A DNA stretch of 64,000 bases from Dictyobacter aurantiacus (GTDB lineage Bacteria; Chloroflexota; Ktedonobacteria; Ktedonobacterales; Ktedonobacteraceae), in contig NZ_BIFQ01000001.1 of the NCBI RefSeq assembly GCF_003967515.1, forward strand, positions 3,906,001 through 3,970,000. Reading direction: 5' to 3'. Below, one piece after another: positions 54,595 to 63,449 of the stretch. The notes beneath the pieces are model-generated. The model did no database searches and was not told the DNA's origin. It saw only the letters and a program-made list of their open reading frames with translations. The translations under genes and the position numbers were made by a program. Every line of letters starts with the position of its first letter. Within the stretch, counting starts at the first letter, position 1.

Positions 54595-55749
54595 ATGGCC
54601 CTGACCACTGAGGATTTGGATCGCCTGTTAACGGATGCAGCCGCGCGGATTGAGGATGTTGTGACGCTGACGCAGCGTATCTGCGCGGTCGCGGCCCCTA
54701 CCGGTGAAGAGGGGGAGCGTGCCGCGTTTGTGGCGCAACTCTGGCGGGAGCGCGGCTATGCTCCCGAGATTGATGAGATTGGCAACGTTTATGTGCGGCG
54801 CGGGCAGCAGGAACAGGGTAGGCCGCTGGTGATGCTGCTGTCACATATCGACACGGTCTTTCCGGCCACGACACCCCTGAAGATCTACCGAGAAGGGAAC
54901 CTCGTGTATGGTCCAGGGATCGGCGATAACAGCGTCAGTGTGGCTGCTGTAATGACTGTATTTGAGATGCTGGATGCATATGGCTGGGAGGCGCCGGTAG
55001 ATCTGCTGGCGGTGGCCGACGTTGGTGAGGAGGGCCTGGGAGATCTGAAGGGCGCCAGGGCCGCCGTAGAGCGCTACAGGGAAGATATTGGCGCCGTCCT
55101 GGTTGTGGATGGGAACCTGGGCAGCATCGTCAATGTCGCCGTCGGCTCGAAGCGCTGGAAGATTACGGTCAGGGGCCCCGGCGGACACTCCTTTGGTTCC
55201 TTCGGCGTTCCCAGCGCCATCCATGGTCTGGGGCGCATTATCGCGGGCCTGGCGGAGCTGCAGGTACCAAAGGACCCCAGGACCACCTTCAATGTAGGCA
55301 TGATAGAGGGAGGCACGTCGGTGAATACCATTGCTCCCCGCGCCTCGGCGCTGCTGGATATGCGCTCCATCAACCCACAGGCACTGGATACCCTGGTGGC
55401 GCAGGCGCGAACGATCGTGGAGCAGCGCGCCGGTGCCGGTCTGCAGACCGAGATCGAGGTGATCGGTGACCGGCCCGCAGGCAAGCGCGGTGAGGACGAT
55501 GAACTGGTCCAGCTCGCTGTAGAGGTTGTGAAATGGATTGGTTATCAGCCACAATGTGTGGCATCGAGTACAGACGCCAATATCCCCATTAGTCTGAACA
55601 TTCCGTCCGTTTGTATCGGCGTCACAAAGGGCGAGAAGGCCCATACCACGGAAGAATGTATGCACGTTGCTCCCCTGGGCAAGGGTATCGCCCAGTTGTT
55701 GCGACTCTGTATGGAAGCCAGCGCGCTGGTGGCATCCCGGCAGCCATAG
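54595..55749 (+). CDS. M20-family metallopeptidase (peptidase T / ArgE-like)
   Basis: 384 residues. Metal ligands: His and Asp in LLSHIDTVFP, bridging Asp in GPGIGDNSV, catalytic Glu and ligand Glu in ADVGEEGLGD, and final His in KGEKAHTTEE. The dimerisation (lid) domain contains VRGPGGHSFGSFG. Such enzymes hydrolyse peptide or acyl-amino acid bonds with two zinc ions in the cytosol. ATG at 54595 is chosen (AAAGGAG, 6-nt spacing) over the upstream ATG at 54547. It converges with the dehydrogenase gene, only 24 bp between the stop codons. Exact substrate unknown. Confidence 0.88.
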   Translation: MALTTEDLDRLLTDAAARIEDVVTLTQRICAVAAPTGEEGERAAFVAQLWRERGYAPEIDEIGNVYVRRGQQEQGRPLVMLLSHIDTVFPATTPLKIYREGNLVYGPGIGDNSVSVAAVMTVFEMLDAYGWEAPVDLLAVADVGEEGLGDLKGARAAVERYREDIGAVLVVDGNLGSIVNVAVGSKRWKITVRGPGGHSFGSFGVPSAIHGLGRIIAGLAELQVPKDPRTTFNVGMIEGGTSVNTIAPRASALLDMRSINPQALDTLVAQARTIVEQRAGAGLQTEIEVIGDRPAGKRGEDDELVQLAVEVVKWIGYQPQCVASSTDANIPISLNIPSVCIGVTKGEKAHTTEECMHVAPLGKGIAQLLRLCMEASALVASRQP

Positions 55750-55773
55750 GCCCGTGCCACCGGGATGCATCGG

Positions 55774-56886
55774 CTAGGCGATAGTAACAACGTGCTTGAT
55801 GCCACCGGGCTTCTTGAGCAGGACCTCGGAGGCCCGCTGCATTGGATGGCGTTCGGTAATCAGATTGGGCAGGATCGAGGGCCAGCGCTGCTGAAACACG
55901 CCCAGATGCTCAATGGCGGACGTAAAGGTGGCCGGTCCCGCGTTAACCGTACCGATGATAACCTGGTTCAGCGGGGTCAGATTATGCAGCGTCGCCGCGC
56001 TATCGATACCATAGGGCTGCCTGGGATTGGTGCCGCTGGTAAAGATAAATATGCCATTGCGATTGAGATGTTGGATGATTTCAATCGCCATCGGGGCGGC
56101 ATCCATAGCTTCGTACACCAGGTCGATCTGCTTCACTTGCTGTGTCAACTCCTCTATGGGAGTCGTCTCGGATGAAATATAGGTGGCGCCGATGGCGGTT
56201 ACGATATCGGCCTTTTCATTGGGTGCCTGGGCGCGGGAATAGACGTAGGTATCGAAGCCCTGGATCACGAAGAGCATCGCGCCCAGCAGGCCGATGGGGC
56301 CGGCGCCCAGCACCACGGCGCTCAGGCCACGTCCAGGCTCCGTGCTGGTAGCGGCACTGGTCTGCCATGGCAGGCGTCGCTGAATCTGTAGAGCCTGGTC
56401 CAGGGCTTTCTCAGCGATGGTCAACGGCTCCGTCAGCACGGCCACCTGTCTCAGCTCTTTGGGAGCGGGATGCAAAAAGCGAGCATCATCCACCACATAT
56501 TCGGCCATATAGCCATGAAGTTCTTTAATGCCTCGTTCTGTATAGGTGCCGGTCTGACAAAAATCCTGGTGCTCGGCCTGGCACGCCCGGCACGAGGGAT
56601 CGGCACAGGGGCGGCGCACCTCAGGCACCACCAGGTCGCCCGGCTGCAAGTGGGTAACCGCATCTCCAACGGCAACCACTTCAGCCAACGCCTCATGTCC
56701 CAGAATCAGATAGTCGCTATGTGCGGGTGGAGAGCCAAAGGCCTGGGCGCAGATATGGCGATCGGTGCCGCAGACTCCCACTTCCAGTAGCCTCAACTTT
56801 ACCTGCTCTGGTCGCTCGATCTGTGGCTCAGGATGTTCAACCACCTGGACCTCTTTTGTTCCTGGAAAGACCGCAATTGCCTTCAC
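55774..56886 (-). CDS. Zinc-dependent alcohol/glucose 1-dehydrogenase
   Basis: 370 residues, medium-chain dehydrogenase. Catalytic zinc ligands in GVCGTDRHI and GHEALAEVV. Structural zinc cysteines in CADPSCRACQAEHQDFC. Rossmann motif VVLGAGPIGLLGAM. The overall pattern, with Glu after TEPLTIAEKAL, is that of the glucose 1-dehydrogenase family, which oxidises glucose or related aldoses with NAD(P). Other sugar alcohols are possible. The start is GTG at 56886, with AAGGAGATAACTC upstream. It diverges from the acyl-CoA dehydrogenase across a composite repeat. Confidence 0.87.
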   Translation of the reverse strand: MKAIAVFPGTKEVQVVEHPEPQIERPEQVKLRLLEVGVCGTDRHICAQAFGSPPAHSDYLILGHEALAEVVAVGDAVTHLQPGDLVVPEVRRPCADPSCRACQAEHQDFCQTGTYTERGIKELHGYMAEYVVDDARFLHPAPKELRQVAVLTEPLTIAEKALDQALQIQRRLPWQTSAATSTEPGRGLSAVVLGAGPIGLLGAMLFVIQGFDTYVYSRAQAPNEKADIVTAIGATYISSETTPIEELTQQVKQIDLVYEAMDAAPMAIEIIQHLNRNGIFIFTSGTNPRQPYGIDSAATLHNLTPLNQVIIGTVNAGPATFTSAIEHLGVFQQRWPSILPNLITERHPMQRASEVLLKKPGGIKHVVTIA

Positions 56887-57080
56887 GAGTTATCTCCTTG
56901 TGCATCGATAATAACAGGTTCTTGCTGCTACTATAACATGTTTCCCTAGCAGATGTGCCTTCTGGCGGTCGATTGATGATGGAGCGGGTCAGTGTTTTGT
57001 CTCATATATGATATGATAAGCTCAATGAAATTACTGTCATAGACCGGCACGAGGTTTCGCATCAAAGGTGCTCAGGAGTC

Positions 57081-57212
57081 TGTTTTTGTGTTGATGCAAC
57101 GGGGGCGCATTCGCGCCCCCGTTGCATCAACACAAAAACAGTGTGGCCGCGCCAGCGGACGCCTGTGCGGTGGCGCTCACGTGTACTAGCACGAGGGAAG
57201 TAAGACACGTTC
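57081..57212. repeat. Composite intergenic repeat, copy 5
   Basis: Palindrome arms 57081-57108 (TGTTTTTGTGTTGATGCAAC...) and 57113-57140 (28 bp, 4-nt loop), then the inverted module CAGTGTGGCCGCGCC, GCGGACGCCTGTGCGG, GGCGCTCACGTG and the tag GGAAGTAAGACACG ending near 57210. It is the cleanest example of the joined structure. It lies in the divergent gap between the dehydrogenase genes. Confidence 0.8.
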
Positions 57213-57276
57213 TCTGATCACCATGGATTGAGCGTTATCCAAACCATCGAAGGCCATTTGAATTAAAGGAGTATCC

Positions 57277-58494
57277 ATGAGTTTCCTCTCGTATCCAGGG
57301 ACTGCCGAACAAAAACAACTGCTTGAGACGGCTGCCAGGCTGGCCGACCGTTTCGCGGAGCGTGCCGCGCGCTACGATTGGGAAGGGCACTTCCCGATAG
57401 AGAATTTTAAGGATCTGCACGAGGCGGGTTATCTGACGCTCTCGCTGCCACGCGAACTGGGAGGACAGGGTGCTTCGTTGCTGGATCTCGTCCATGCTCA
57501 GTACCGGCTGGCGCAGGGCGATGCCTCGACGGCGTTGGTGGTAACGATGCACCTGATGCATAGTGGTCGGCTGGTCGAGGGACGCGGGGAGCTGCCTCCG
57601 GTGATCAAGCAACTGTGCCGGGACATAGTTGAGCATGGAGCCATGATCAATAGCGCGGTCAGCGAGCCGGCGACCGGAAGCCCAAGCCGGGGAGGACGTC
57701 CCCAGACCACCGCCCGGCGCCAGCCAGACGGCAGCTGGCGCATCGATGGACGCAAGACCTTTACCACCGGCAGCCACGCGCTCAGCTATTTCATCGTCGG
57801 CTGCAGCATCGAGGATGCCGGGGGAGCGGAAGCCGGTTTGCCGGCACTGAAGTCCGAGCGCGGCAACTTCCTGGTCCCCAAAAGCACCGAGGGCGTACGC
57901 ATCGAGGACACCTGGAACACCGTTGGCATGCGCGAAACCGGCAGTAACGACCTGATCCTGGAAGGGGTCCACCTGGGGGTCGAAGCCTATCTTGACGAGC
58001 AGCTCCCCGTGATCCCCAGCATCCAGACCAAGCAGGGCGTATGGGGATTGGTCCTGGCCTCCGTATACCTGGGTATCGCGCAGGCTGCCCGCGACGAAGC
58101 CGTCCGCTTCGCGCGCAGCCGCCGCCCCAACTCGCTCAAGCAGCAGTCGATCGCCACCGTCCCCCATATTCAGGACAAGATCGGCCGCATCGAAGTCCTG
58201 CTCTTTGAGAGCAAGGCCTCGCTCTTTGGCCTGGCCGAACACTATACCGAGGACAACAGCAACGTAGAGCCCGCCCTGGTAGGAGCCGTCAAGTACCTGG
58301 CGACCAACAACGCCATCGAGATCATTGATCTCTCCATGCGCGTCGCCGGAGCCGCTAGCCTGGCTCTCAGTTCGCCGCTGCAGCGCTACTATCGCGACAT
58401 CCGCGCCGGTCTGCACAATCCGCCTATGGACGACGTCGCTCTCGCCGCCCTCGCCAAACGCACCCTCGAAGATCCCACCGAACCCGCAAAATAA
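57277..58494 (+). CDS. Acyl-CoA dehydrogenase-like flavoprotein
   Basis: 405 residues with the three-part ACAD fold: N-terminal helical domain (TLSLPRELGGQGASLLDLVH), middle beta domain (INSAVSEPATGS, WRIDGRKTFTTGSHALSYFIV, TWNTVGMRETGSNDLILEGVHL) and C-terminal helical domain (YRDIRAGLHNPPMDD). It would oxidise an acyl-CoA or act as a related flavin monooxygenase (DszC/HsaA-like members share this form). The catalytic Glu of fatty-acid ACADs is not evident. ATG at 57277 with AAAGGAGTATCC upstream. It ends at a tandem repeat and a palindromic terminator. A long open frame on the other strand is a shadow. Confidence 0.87.
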   Translation: MSFLSYPGTAEQKQLLETAARLADRFAERAARYDWEGHFPIENFKDLHEAGYLTLSLPRELGGQGASLLDLVHAQYRLAQGDASTALVVTMHLMHSGRLVEGRGELPPVIKQLCRDIVEHGAMINSAVSEPATGSPSRGGRPQTTARRQPDGSWRIDGRKTFTTGSHALSYFIVGCSIEDAGGAEAGLPALKSERGNFLVPKSTEGVRIEDTWNTVGMRETGSNDLILEGVHLGVEAYLDEQLPVIPSIQTKQGVWGLVLASVYLGIAQAARDEAVRFARSRRPNSLKQQSIATVPHIQDKIGRIEVLLFESKASLFGLAEHYTEDNSNVEPALVGAVKYLATNNAIEIIDLSMRVAGAASLALSSPLQRYYRDIRAGLHNPPMDDVALAALAKRTLEDPTEPAK

Positions 58495-58506
58495 CGCCCC
58501 ATAACC

Positions 58507-58659
58507 GTAGGTGCCGGGCTTGCCCCGGCTTGGAGCTCCGCGACCCGGTACCCGATCACCCACGTTTCCCCGTGCGTCGGGCTTGCCCCGGCCTGGAGCT
58601 CCGCGACCCGGTACCCGGCCACCCACGTTTCCCCGTGCGCCGGGCTTGCCCCGGCCTCC
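58507..58659. repeat. Tandem array of the 63-bp GC-rich dispersed repeat
   Basis: CGGGCTTGCCCC recurs at 58515, 58578 and 58641, an exact 63-bp period. The unit also holds GGAGCTCCGCGACCCGGTAC and CACCCACGTTTCCCCGTGCG. The third copy is cut off by the terminator at 58660. Confidence 0.85.
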
Positions 58660-58700
58660 GGCCCCGTTTGATGACGTCGGGAACATCATCAAACGGGGCC
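58660..58700. terminator. Bidirectional terminator between convergent genes
   Basis: 15-bp arms GGCCCCGTTTGATGA (58660-58674) and 58686-58700, 11-nt loop, 6 bp before the stop codon of the acetyltransferase gene. Confidence 0.7.
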
Positions 58701-58705
58701 AACGA

Positions 58706-59881
58706 TTAGAAGGTCTCGTAGAGGTAGGGCTGTTGTGGTGTGAACATGCTGAGCATGGTGGCCTGGATCTGTTCTGATGGATCGCCCCAGTCGCGAATAG
58801 CGAACGTAGCCGGCTCGTGGGTCCCATAGATGAGCGCTGATACGGCCTGGATCGACAGGTTGCAGTCCGCCGAGGTGGCGGGATTGATCTGGAGCTGGCC
58901 ATCGCTCTGTTCAAAGCGATATGTGCCGCTGTTCCAGGGACAGTACTCGTCGTGCACGTGTGCCGTGAAGCTGCCAGGTCCAATACTCATACCGTTAAGC
59001 CGGGTGATATCGACGACGCGGCCCATGGGAGCTCCTACAGAGGCCACGTTCATATTCAGATCGGCCCACCAGGTCTCTGGCTGTTCAGACGGTGGCAGAT
59101 GTACCTCGATGGATTTTACGTGGTCGATGTGGCGCGCGAACCATTCCAGCAGCAGGTAGCGTCCCTGAATATCGTGATACCAGAAATGGGCGACCTGGAA
59201 ATCATCGCCATAGCCCTTGATCTTGTAGAGCATCATCCCCTTGACCTCGCCATGTGAGCGGGCGACAGCCAGCCAGTAGGCATTTTGATCGCGCAGGCTG
59301 GACTCGATCTTAGGTGAGAAGCGACCGAAGCCATGAATCCTCTGATGCTGAAGGGACAGGTAGTCCTGATAGAGCTCAAAGCCCTGAGCCAGCTCCATCA
59401 ACTCCACATCTCCATCCAGATCCTTTTTGAGCAGCGGCTGCAACGCGACCGGTGAGAAGCGTGCCTGCTTTGATTGTGGGAAGGAGGTATAGCCGAGGCG
59501 TTGATAGAACGACTCACGGAACGGATAGAGGACGGAGATCGCGTACCCATCCTCGCGCATGCGGGCCAGCAGCGCGGTCAGCATGGCGCGGGCATAGCCC
59601 TGGCGACGACCGGCGGGATGGGTAGTGACCGCCCCTATCGCGCCCCCCTGGTAGAACTTGCCGCGAATATTTTGCGTGATGGTCGAGCTGACCGCGCTCG
59701 CGCGCGGCTGATTATCGTCAAAGACCGCGAAATAGGTGGCCTCATCGCGATAAGCCAGATCCTTCTCCCAGGCTGCCCGTTCGGGAAGCGAAGGCGTTGA
59801 ACGAAAGGCATAGGAGGTCAGCAGGCGTGTCACCTCTGAAATCTCGTCTGCTTGCATCTGGCGAATAGTAATATTGGACAT
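58706..59881 (-). CDS. Eis-type GNAT N-acetyltransferase
   Basis: 391 residues. An N-terminal GNAT domain with the acetyl-CoA loop VTTHPAGRRQGYARAM and LYPFRESFYQRLGY, a second GNAT-like domain, and a C-terminal sterol-carrier-like domain, the Eis arrangement. Eis proteins form hexamers and acetylate aminoglycosides, peptides or polyamines at several positions. The C-terminal carboxylate used by Eis is plausible in LYETF. ATG at 59881; the ribosome site is weak (GAAAGA). The frame runs upstream to 60160 but that part overlaps the next gene and is not family-like. Natural substrate unknown. Confidence 0.85.
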   Translation of the reverse strand: MSNITIRQMQADEISEVTRLLTSYAFRSTPSLPERAAWEKDLAYRDEATYFAVFDDNQPRASAVSSTITQNIRGKFYQGGAIGAVTTHPAGRRQGYARAMLTALLARMREDGYAISVLYPFRESFYQRLGYTSFPQSKQARFSPVALQPLLKKDLDGDVELMELAQGFELYQDYLSLQHQRIHGFGRFSPKIESSLRDQNAYWLAVARSHGEVKGMMLYKIKGYGDDFQVAHFWYHDIQGRYLLLEWFARHIDHVKSIEVHLPPSEQPETWWADLNMNVASVGAPMGRVVDITRLNGMSIGPGSFTAHVHDEYCPWNSGTYRFEQSDGQLQINPATSADCNLSIQAVSALIYGTHEPATFAIRDWGDPSEQIQATMLSMFTPQQPYLYETF

Positions 59882-59941
59882 AAGACACGATCTTTCTAGT
59901 ATTGCGGTGAATAATGGTGAGGAAAAAAGCCGAAAAATAGT

Positions 59942-59972
59942 ACCAACCGCTGACTGGCAATCAGCGGTTGGT
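59942..59972 (-). terminator. Intrinsic terminator of the GH35 gene
   Basis: 12-bp stem ACCAACCGCTGA (59942-59953) with 59961-59972, followed on the minus strand by ACTATTTTTCGG. Confidence 0.75.
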
Positions 59973-60030
59973 CGTTTTTCTCTATTGTTATGATGGCACG
60001 TCAGGTGTGAGAGTGTCCAGTATGACCGCC

Positions 60031-62166
60031 TTATTCCTGATCGTCCTGAGAGGGGTGCGCCTGTGTCCCGGTGATGGTTTCTACCTGGCACAAGGCGATC
60101 GTATCTGGATCGCCTCCGAGCTCCTCGAACAGCGTCAGGATATTTTCTTCCTGTAGCCACTCCTGCGGCAAGTGATAGTAGCGCTGGGTGGGAGCATCGG
60201 TATTCTGGGCAAAGATGATATTCTTCTGCCAGGACTCGGGCTCGCCAGTCGCTGGAGTCAGCCAGTAGCGTCCGATGCAGCGACCATTGAGCCAGGCCAG
60301 ACCCTTCTGCATGCCGTTGAGATCAACGACAAAGGCTCCCTCACTCTGTGGACGCCTGAACGCTAGCTGCCACCAGCGCAGGGGTTGATTGATGTCCTCA
60401 GAGCTTTTCTGCTGCCATGTAACCAGTGCCGAGCCTGCTCCAAACAAGGCACCCTGCTCACCAAGCAGTCCTGGCAGCATCGACCACTCGCCCTCCAGGA
60501 CCGTGCTATTCCAGCGCGCATGGCCCCAGAGTCCTTTGCGCTCCTCAACCATGTTCGCATCAATCATCCAGTCTCCCTTGATCAGACCCACGGCGCAGCT
60601 CAAAATGGACAGCTCATGCTGACCGGCCGCTAGCGAGAGGTTGAAGGATTGGGTAAAGGCCGGACCCTCGAAGGAGCCGCGCCCTTCCAGCAGTGGCGTT
60701 GGTGAGGTGGCGGCGAATTGACCGTCCACGAAGATATGGGCCACGTCCGCGAAGCCGATCAAGGAGAGGGTGCCCTCTGCCTCTCCGCTTGTTGAGAGGG
60801 TGGTGCTATACCAGCAATAGTCGCTACGGTCATGGGTCAGCGACAGTTGTTCAACGGGCCGAGGCGCCGTGACAGCATACTGTAGCGCGTCAGGTCGCTG
60901 TGTAGGCAACGGTTCCGCATACCACGTGGTCCGCGTAATGGCTTGCTCCACCGGTTGATAGGTCAGCTGCAGCGTATGAGCCGCATCCACCTCGGCCGTG
61001 TTATAGAGAATGGTGCCATCGCCGACCAGCAGCACAGAGTGCGCCGGCAGCTCTATCTTCTCCTCTCCCAGTAGACAACTAGCGGGCAGGGGAGCATCGT
61101 TGCACAGAAAGGTCAGTGCCTGCGTCTCGCTGGCATAGGTATAGGCCCATTGCTGTTCCCCCAGCGGCTGTGGCTGTGGCCGTTCCTGTTCCAGCAGCAG
61201 CCGGGCATAGCGATGGAGGATCTGGTGCAGATCGGCCAGGTGGCGCGACTTGGTGGTAGGCTGACCAGATTCGTTGAGCGGGGCATTGAAATCATAGCTG
61301 GTCGTTTGCAGATACATCGCCTCGCGCCCAAAATTAGTGCCCCCATGCCACATATAATAATTAACGCCCGTACCCCCGGCGGCGATGAAGCGTGCCACAC
61401 CATACGCCACATCCTGAGGCGTGCGAATATGGTGGGGATAGCCAAAGGTATCGTACCAGCCGGGCCAATCCTCGGTCCAGATAGCGGGCTGATCCGGATG
61501 GTTGAGCGCATGCTGTTCAAGCATGGGATGGGCATAGAAGCCATTCATCGTCTCGATGGCCCCTTCGGCGGCCCCCACGCACATAACCAGCGGTATCCCC
61601 ATGTTAAGCGACTGCCCCAGTTCGCTGACCCAGCGCAGATAGCGTTGTCCCTCTGCCCCGTAGCGTCTGGCGATATTCTCATACTCATTTTCGAGCTGGG
61701 CCAGAATAATCGGTCCCCCATGGGAAGCCAGCAGAGGACGGATATAATCGACCAGGAAGCGCACCCAGCGCTCCATCTCACGCATGAACGGCTGGTTATA
61801 GGTGCGGAACGCGATACTCGGCACCTCGCGCAGCCAGGAGGGCAGGCCACCATAATTGGTTTCCGCGCAGATATATGGTCCGATGCGCAGAATCACATGC
61901 AGGCCATACTGTTCCGCCAGCTCACAAAAATAGAACAGATTCAGGCGATCCGAAAAATCAAACACCCCCTGCTCCCGCTCATGCAGATTCCAGAACACAT
62001 AGGTCTCAATCGTATTCAGTCCCGCCTCTTTGCTCTGGCGCATCAATTCCGGCCACATCGCGGGCGTACTGCGTGGATAGTGGATCGCTCCACTCACAAT
62101 CAACGTACGCTCTCCATTGATGAGGATCGCCCGCGCATCGTAGCTCACCGCTGCAGGTATCTCCAT
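60031..62166 (-). CDS. Glycoside hydrolase family 35 beta-galactosidase
   Basis: 711 residues. N-terminal (beta/alpha)8 barrel: SGAIHYPRSTPAMW, ETYVFWNLHE, acid/base Glu161 in AQLENEYE, nucleophile Glu232 in IWTEDWPGWYDTFG, and MWHGGTNFG. C-terminal jelly-roll domains (about 400-711) complete the usual GH35 length. It removes terminal beta-galactose from oligosaccharides or plant polymers. No signal peptide is seen, so it probably acts in the cytosol on imported sugars. ATG at 62166 with GAGAGGGACATATTTTTT upstream. It is followed by a terminator. The dioxygenase and AraC genes upstream may belong to the same sugar-response group. Confidence 0.93.
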   Translation of the reverse strand: MEIPAAVSYDARAILINGERTLIVSGAIHYPRSTPAMWPELMRQSKEAGLNTIETYVFWNLHEREQGVFDFSDRLNLFYFCELAEQYGLHVILRIGPYICAETNYGGLPSWLREVPSIAFRTYNQPFMREMERWVRFLVDYIRPLLASHGGPIILAQLENEYENIARRYGAEGQRYLRWVSELGQSLNMGIPLVMCVGAAEGAIETMNGFYAHPMLEQHALNHPDQPAIWTEDWPGWYDTFGYPHHIRTPQDVAYGVARFIAAGGTGVNYYMWHGGTNFGREAMYLQTTSYDFNAPLNESGQPTTKSRHLADLHQILHRYARLLLEQERPQPQPLGEQQWAYTYASETQALTFLCNDAPLPASCLLGEEKIELPAHSVLLVGDGTILYNTAEVDAAHTLQLTYQPVEQAITRTTWYAEPLPTQRPDALQYAVTAPRPVEQLSLTHDRSDYCWYSTTLSTSGEAEGTLSLIGFADVAHIFVDGQFAATSPTPLLEGRGSFEGPAFTQSFNLSLAAGQHELSILSCAVGLIKGDWMIDANMVEERKGLWGHARWNSTVLEGEWSMLPGLLGEQGALFGAGSALVTWQQKSSEDINQPLRWWQLAFRRPQSEGAFVVDLNGMQKGLAWLNGRCIGRYWLTPATGEPESWQKNIIFAQNTDAPTQRYYHLPQEWLQEENILTLFEELGGDPDTIALCQVETITGTQAHPSQDDQE

Positions 62167-62389
62167 AAAAAATATGTCCCTCTCTTCTCAACCCATAACG
62201 AAGCCTGTCACCTGGCATGGCTCGTGTTTTTAAAACTCTATAACTCATCTACGTTTGAGGCGGTCATAAAGCGTCTTTTTGTGCGGAACATTATTGAGGG
62301 AGCGTGGGCGCCCGGGAACGTGGCCGCTACGCGGCAAGCCCGGGCAAGCCGGGCACCTACGGCGGCGGCGATGACGGGCGCCCGGGACG
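62167..62389. repeat. Gap with a copy of the GC-rich dispersed repeat
   Basis: Near 62318-62375: GGAACGTGGCCGCTACGCGG, CAAGCCCGGGCAAGCCGGGC and ACCTACGG. This is a rearranged version of the 63-bp family, placed between the PhyH stop codon and the GH35 start. Confidence 0.6.
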
Positions 62390-63325
62390 TTATCGTTTGG
62401 AGAGCGAGGAGCAATAGGAGCCGGCGGTATGGTTGAGGTGGGCCACTTTGAGGGCGACCGCTTCGTTCTCATCTACCTCGGGTCGGAGCGCGGGTGAGAT
62501 ATGCCATTGGAACTGGTCCACGTTGGGATAGCGGGCGGCGAAATGGCGCAGGGCGGGTGGAATCAGGCGCAGGCGGCGATCGATCCATTCGCGATCCCAG
62601 GGACCATCTTCAAGGATCTCTTCGGCGGCGCGAAACTCGTAGTAGATGGTGCGGCGCAGGGCCTTGCCCTCGACCTCTTCTGACCCATGTACGACCATCA
62701 CATCGTGCAGCAGCACATCGCCGGGTTCCATCTCCACCACGATCGCCTCGGGCGGATTCCAGCCCCACTGTTCGGTCAGCGCGCAGAGATCCTGGCGCTG
62801 GCTCTGCGTCTTTGGAATGACGTGCAGGGCACCGGCATCGACGCGCGAGGCATCCAGATAGAGATCAAAGTTGAAGATGCGATGCTTGCGTGGATGGACG
62901 GCATCCTGATGCCAGGGAATCGCGGCCCCATCGTCCTTTTCTTTGAAGACCATCGATTCATAGGTTGGCACAAAATCGGGTCCGCACAGGCTCTCAGCCA
63001 CTCCCAGCACAGCAGGACTGCCCAGCAACTCCAACGAGGCCGCCTCCCCTTTATTGTGCACATAGTTTACCCGGAACATGACGCGTCCATGTTCCCGCTC
63101 GGCAAATGCATAGTCCTCATACAAAGGATCGCTGGCATCGATACTATTACCCTTCTCGATCCAATGCTCACCAGCCTCCTGCAGCCGTTTCAACAGATCC
63201 TGAGGGATCCACTGCCGCAGAATAAGATAGCCATGCTCATCAAAAAAGCGGATCTGCTCCTCGCTCAAATGATAGCCACCATTCCGGGGCGTCGTGCCGG
63301 TTGTGTGTTTGTTCGCGGTAGTCAT
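62390..63325 (-). CDS. Phytanoyl-CoA dioxygenase (PhyH) family protein
   Basis: 311 residues, double-stranded beta-helix fold of Fe(II)/2-oxoglutarate oxygenases. Iron ligands His139 and Asp141 (IPWHQDAVHP) and His213 (VMVVHGSEEV); Arg in ALRRTIYYEFR is suited to bind 2-oxoglutarate. It hydroxylates an unknown small molecule. The start ATG is at 63325. It is encoded upstream of the GH35 gene on the same strand and divergently from the AraC regulator, so it may be co-regulated with sugar use rather than lipid breakdown. Confidence 0.9.
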   Translation of the reverse strand: MTTANKHTTGTTPRNGGYHLSEEQIRFFDEHGYLILRQWIPQDLLKRLQEAGEHWIEKGNSIDASDPLYEDYAFAEREHGRVMFRVNYVHNKGEAASLELLGSPAVLGVAESLCGPDFVPTYESMVFKEKDDGAAIPWHQDAVHPRKHRIFNFDLYLDASRVDAGALHVIPKTQSQRQDLCALTEQWGWNPPEAIVVEMEPGDVLLHDVMVVHGSEEVEGKALRRTIYYEFRAAEEILEDGPWDREWIDRRLRLIPPALRHFAARYPNVDQFQWHISPALRPEVDENEAVALKVAHLNHTAGSYCSSLSKR

Positions 63326-63449
63326 CGAGTACTCCTCTCGTGTACAACTCTGTATTGCTATGAGCTTCTACTCCAGACTATACTTGATAGAATGAGAATA
63401 ATCGTCTCACTCCGAACGCCATTTGTCTTAGATCCTAAGGTTTGTTCAT

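Noticed and set aside
57235..58983. 582-codon open frame on the minus strand opposite the acyl-CoA dehydrogenase
   Set aside because: It overlaps a well-recognised gene fully, has no family motif, and translates the tandem repeat into Gly/Arg/Pro-rich peptide. It is a high-GC shadow frame.
59882..60160. Upstream extension of the Eis-type gene to 60160
   Set aside because: The added residues overlap the 3' end of the GH35 gene and its terminator and are not seen in the family's normal start.
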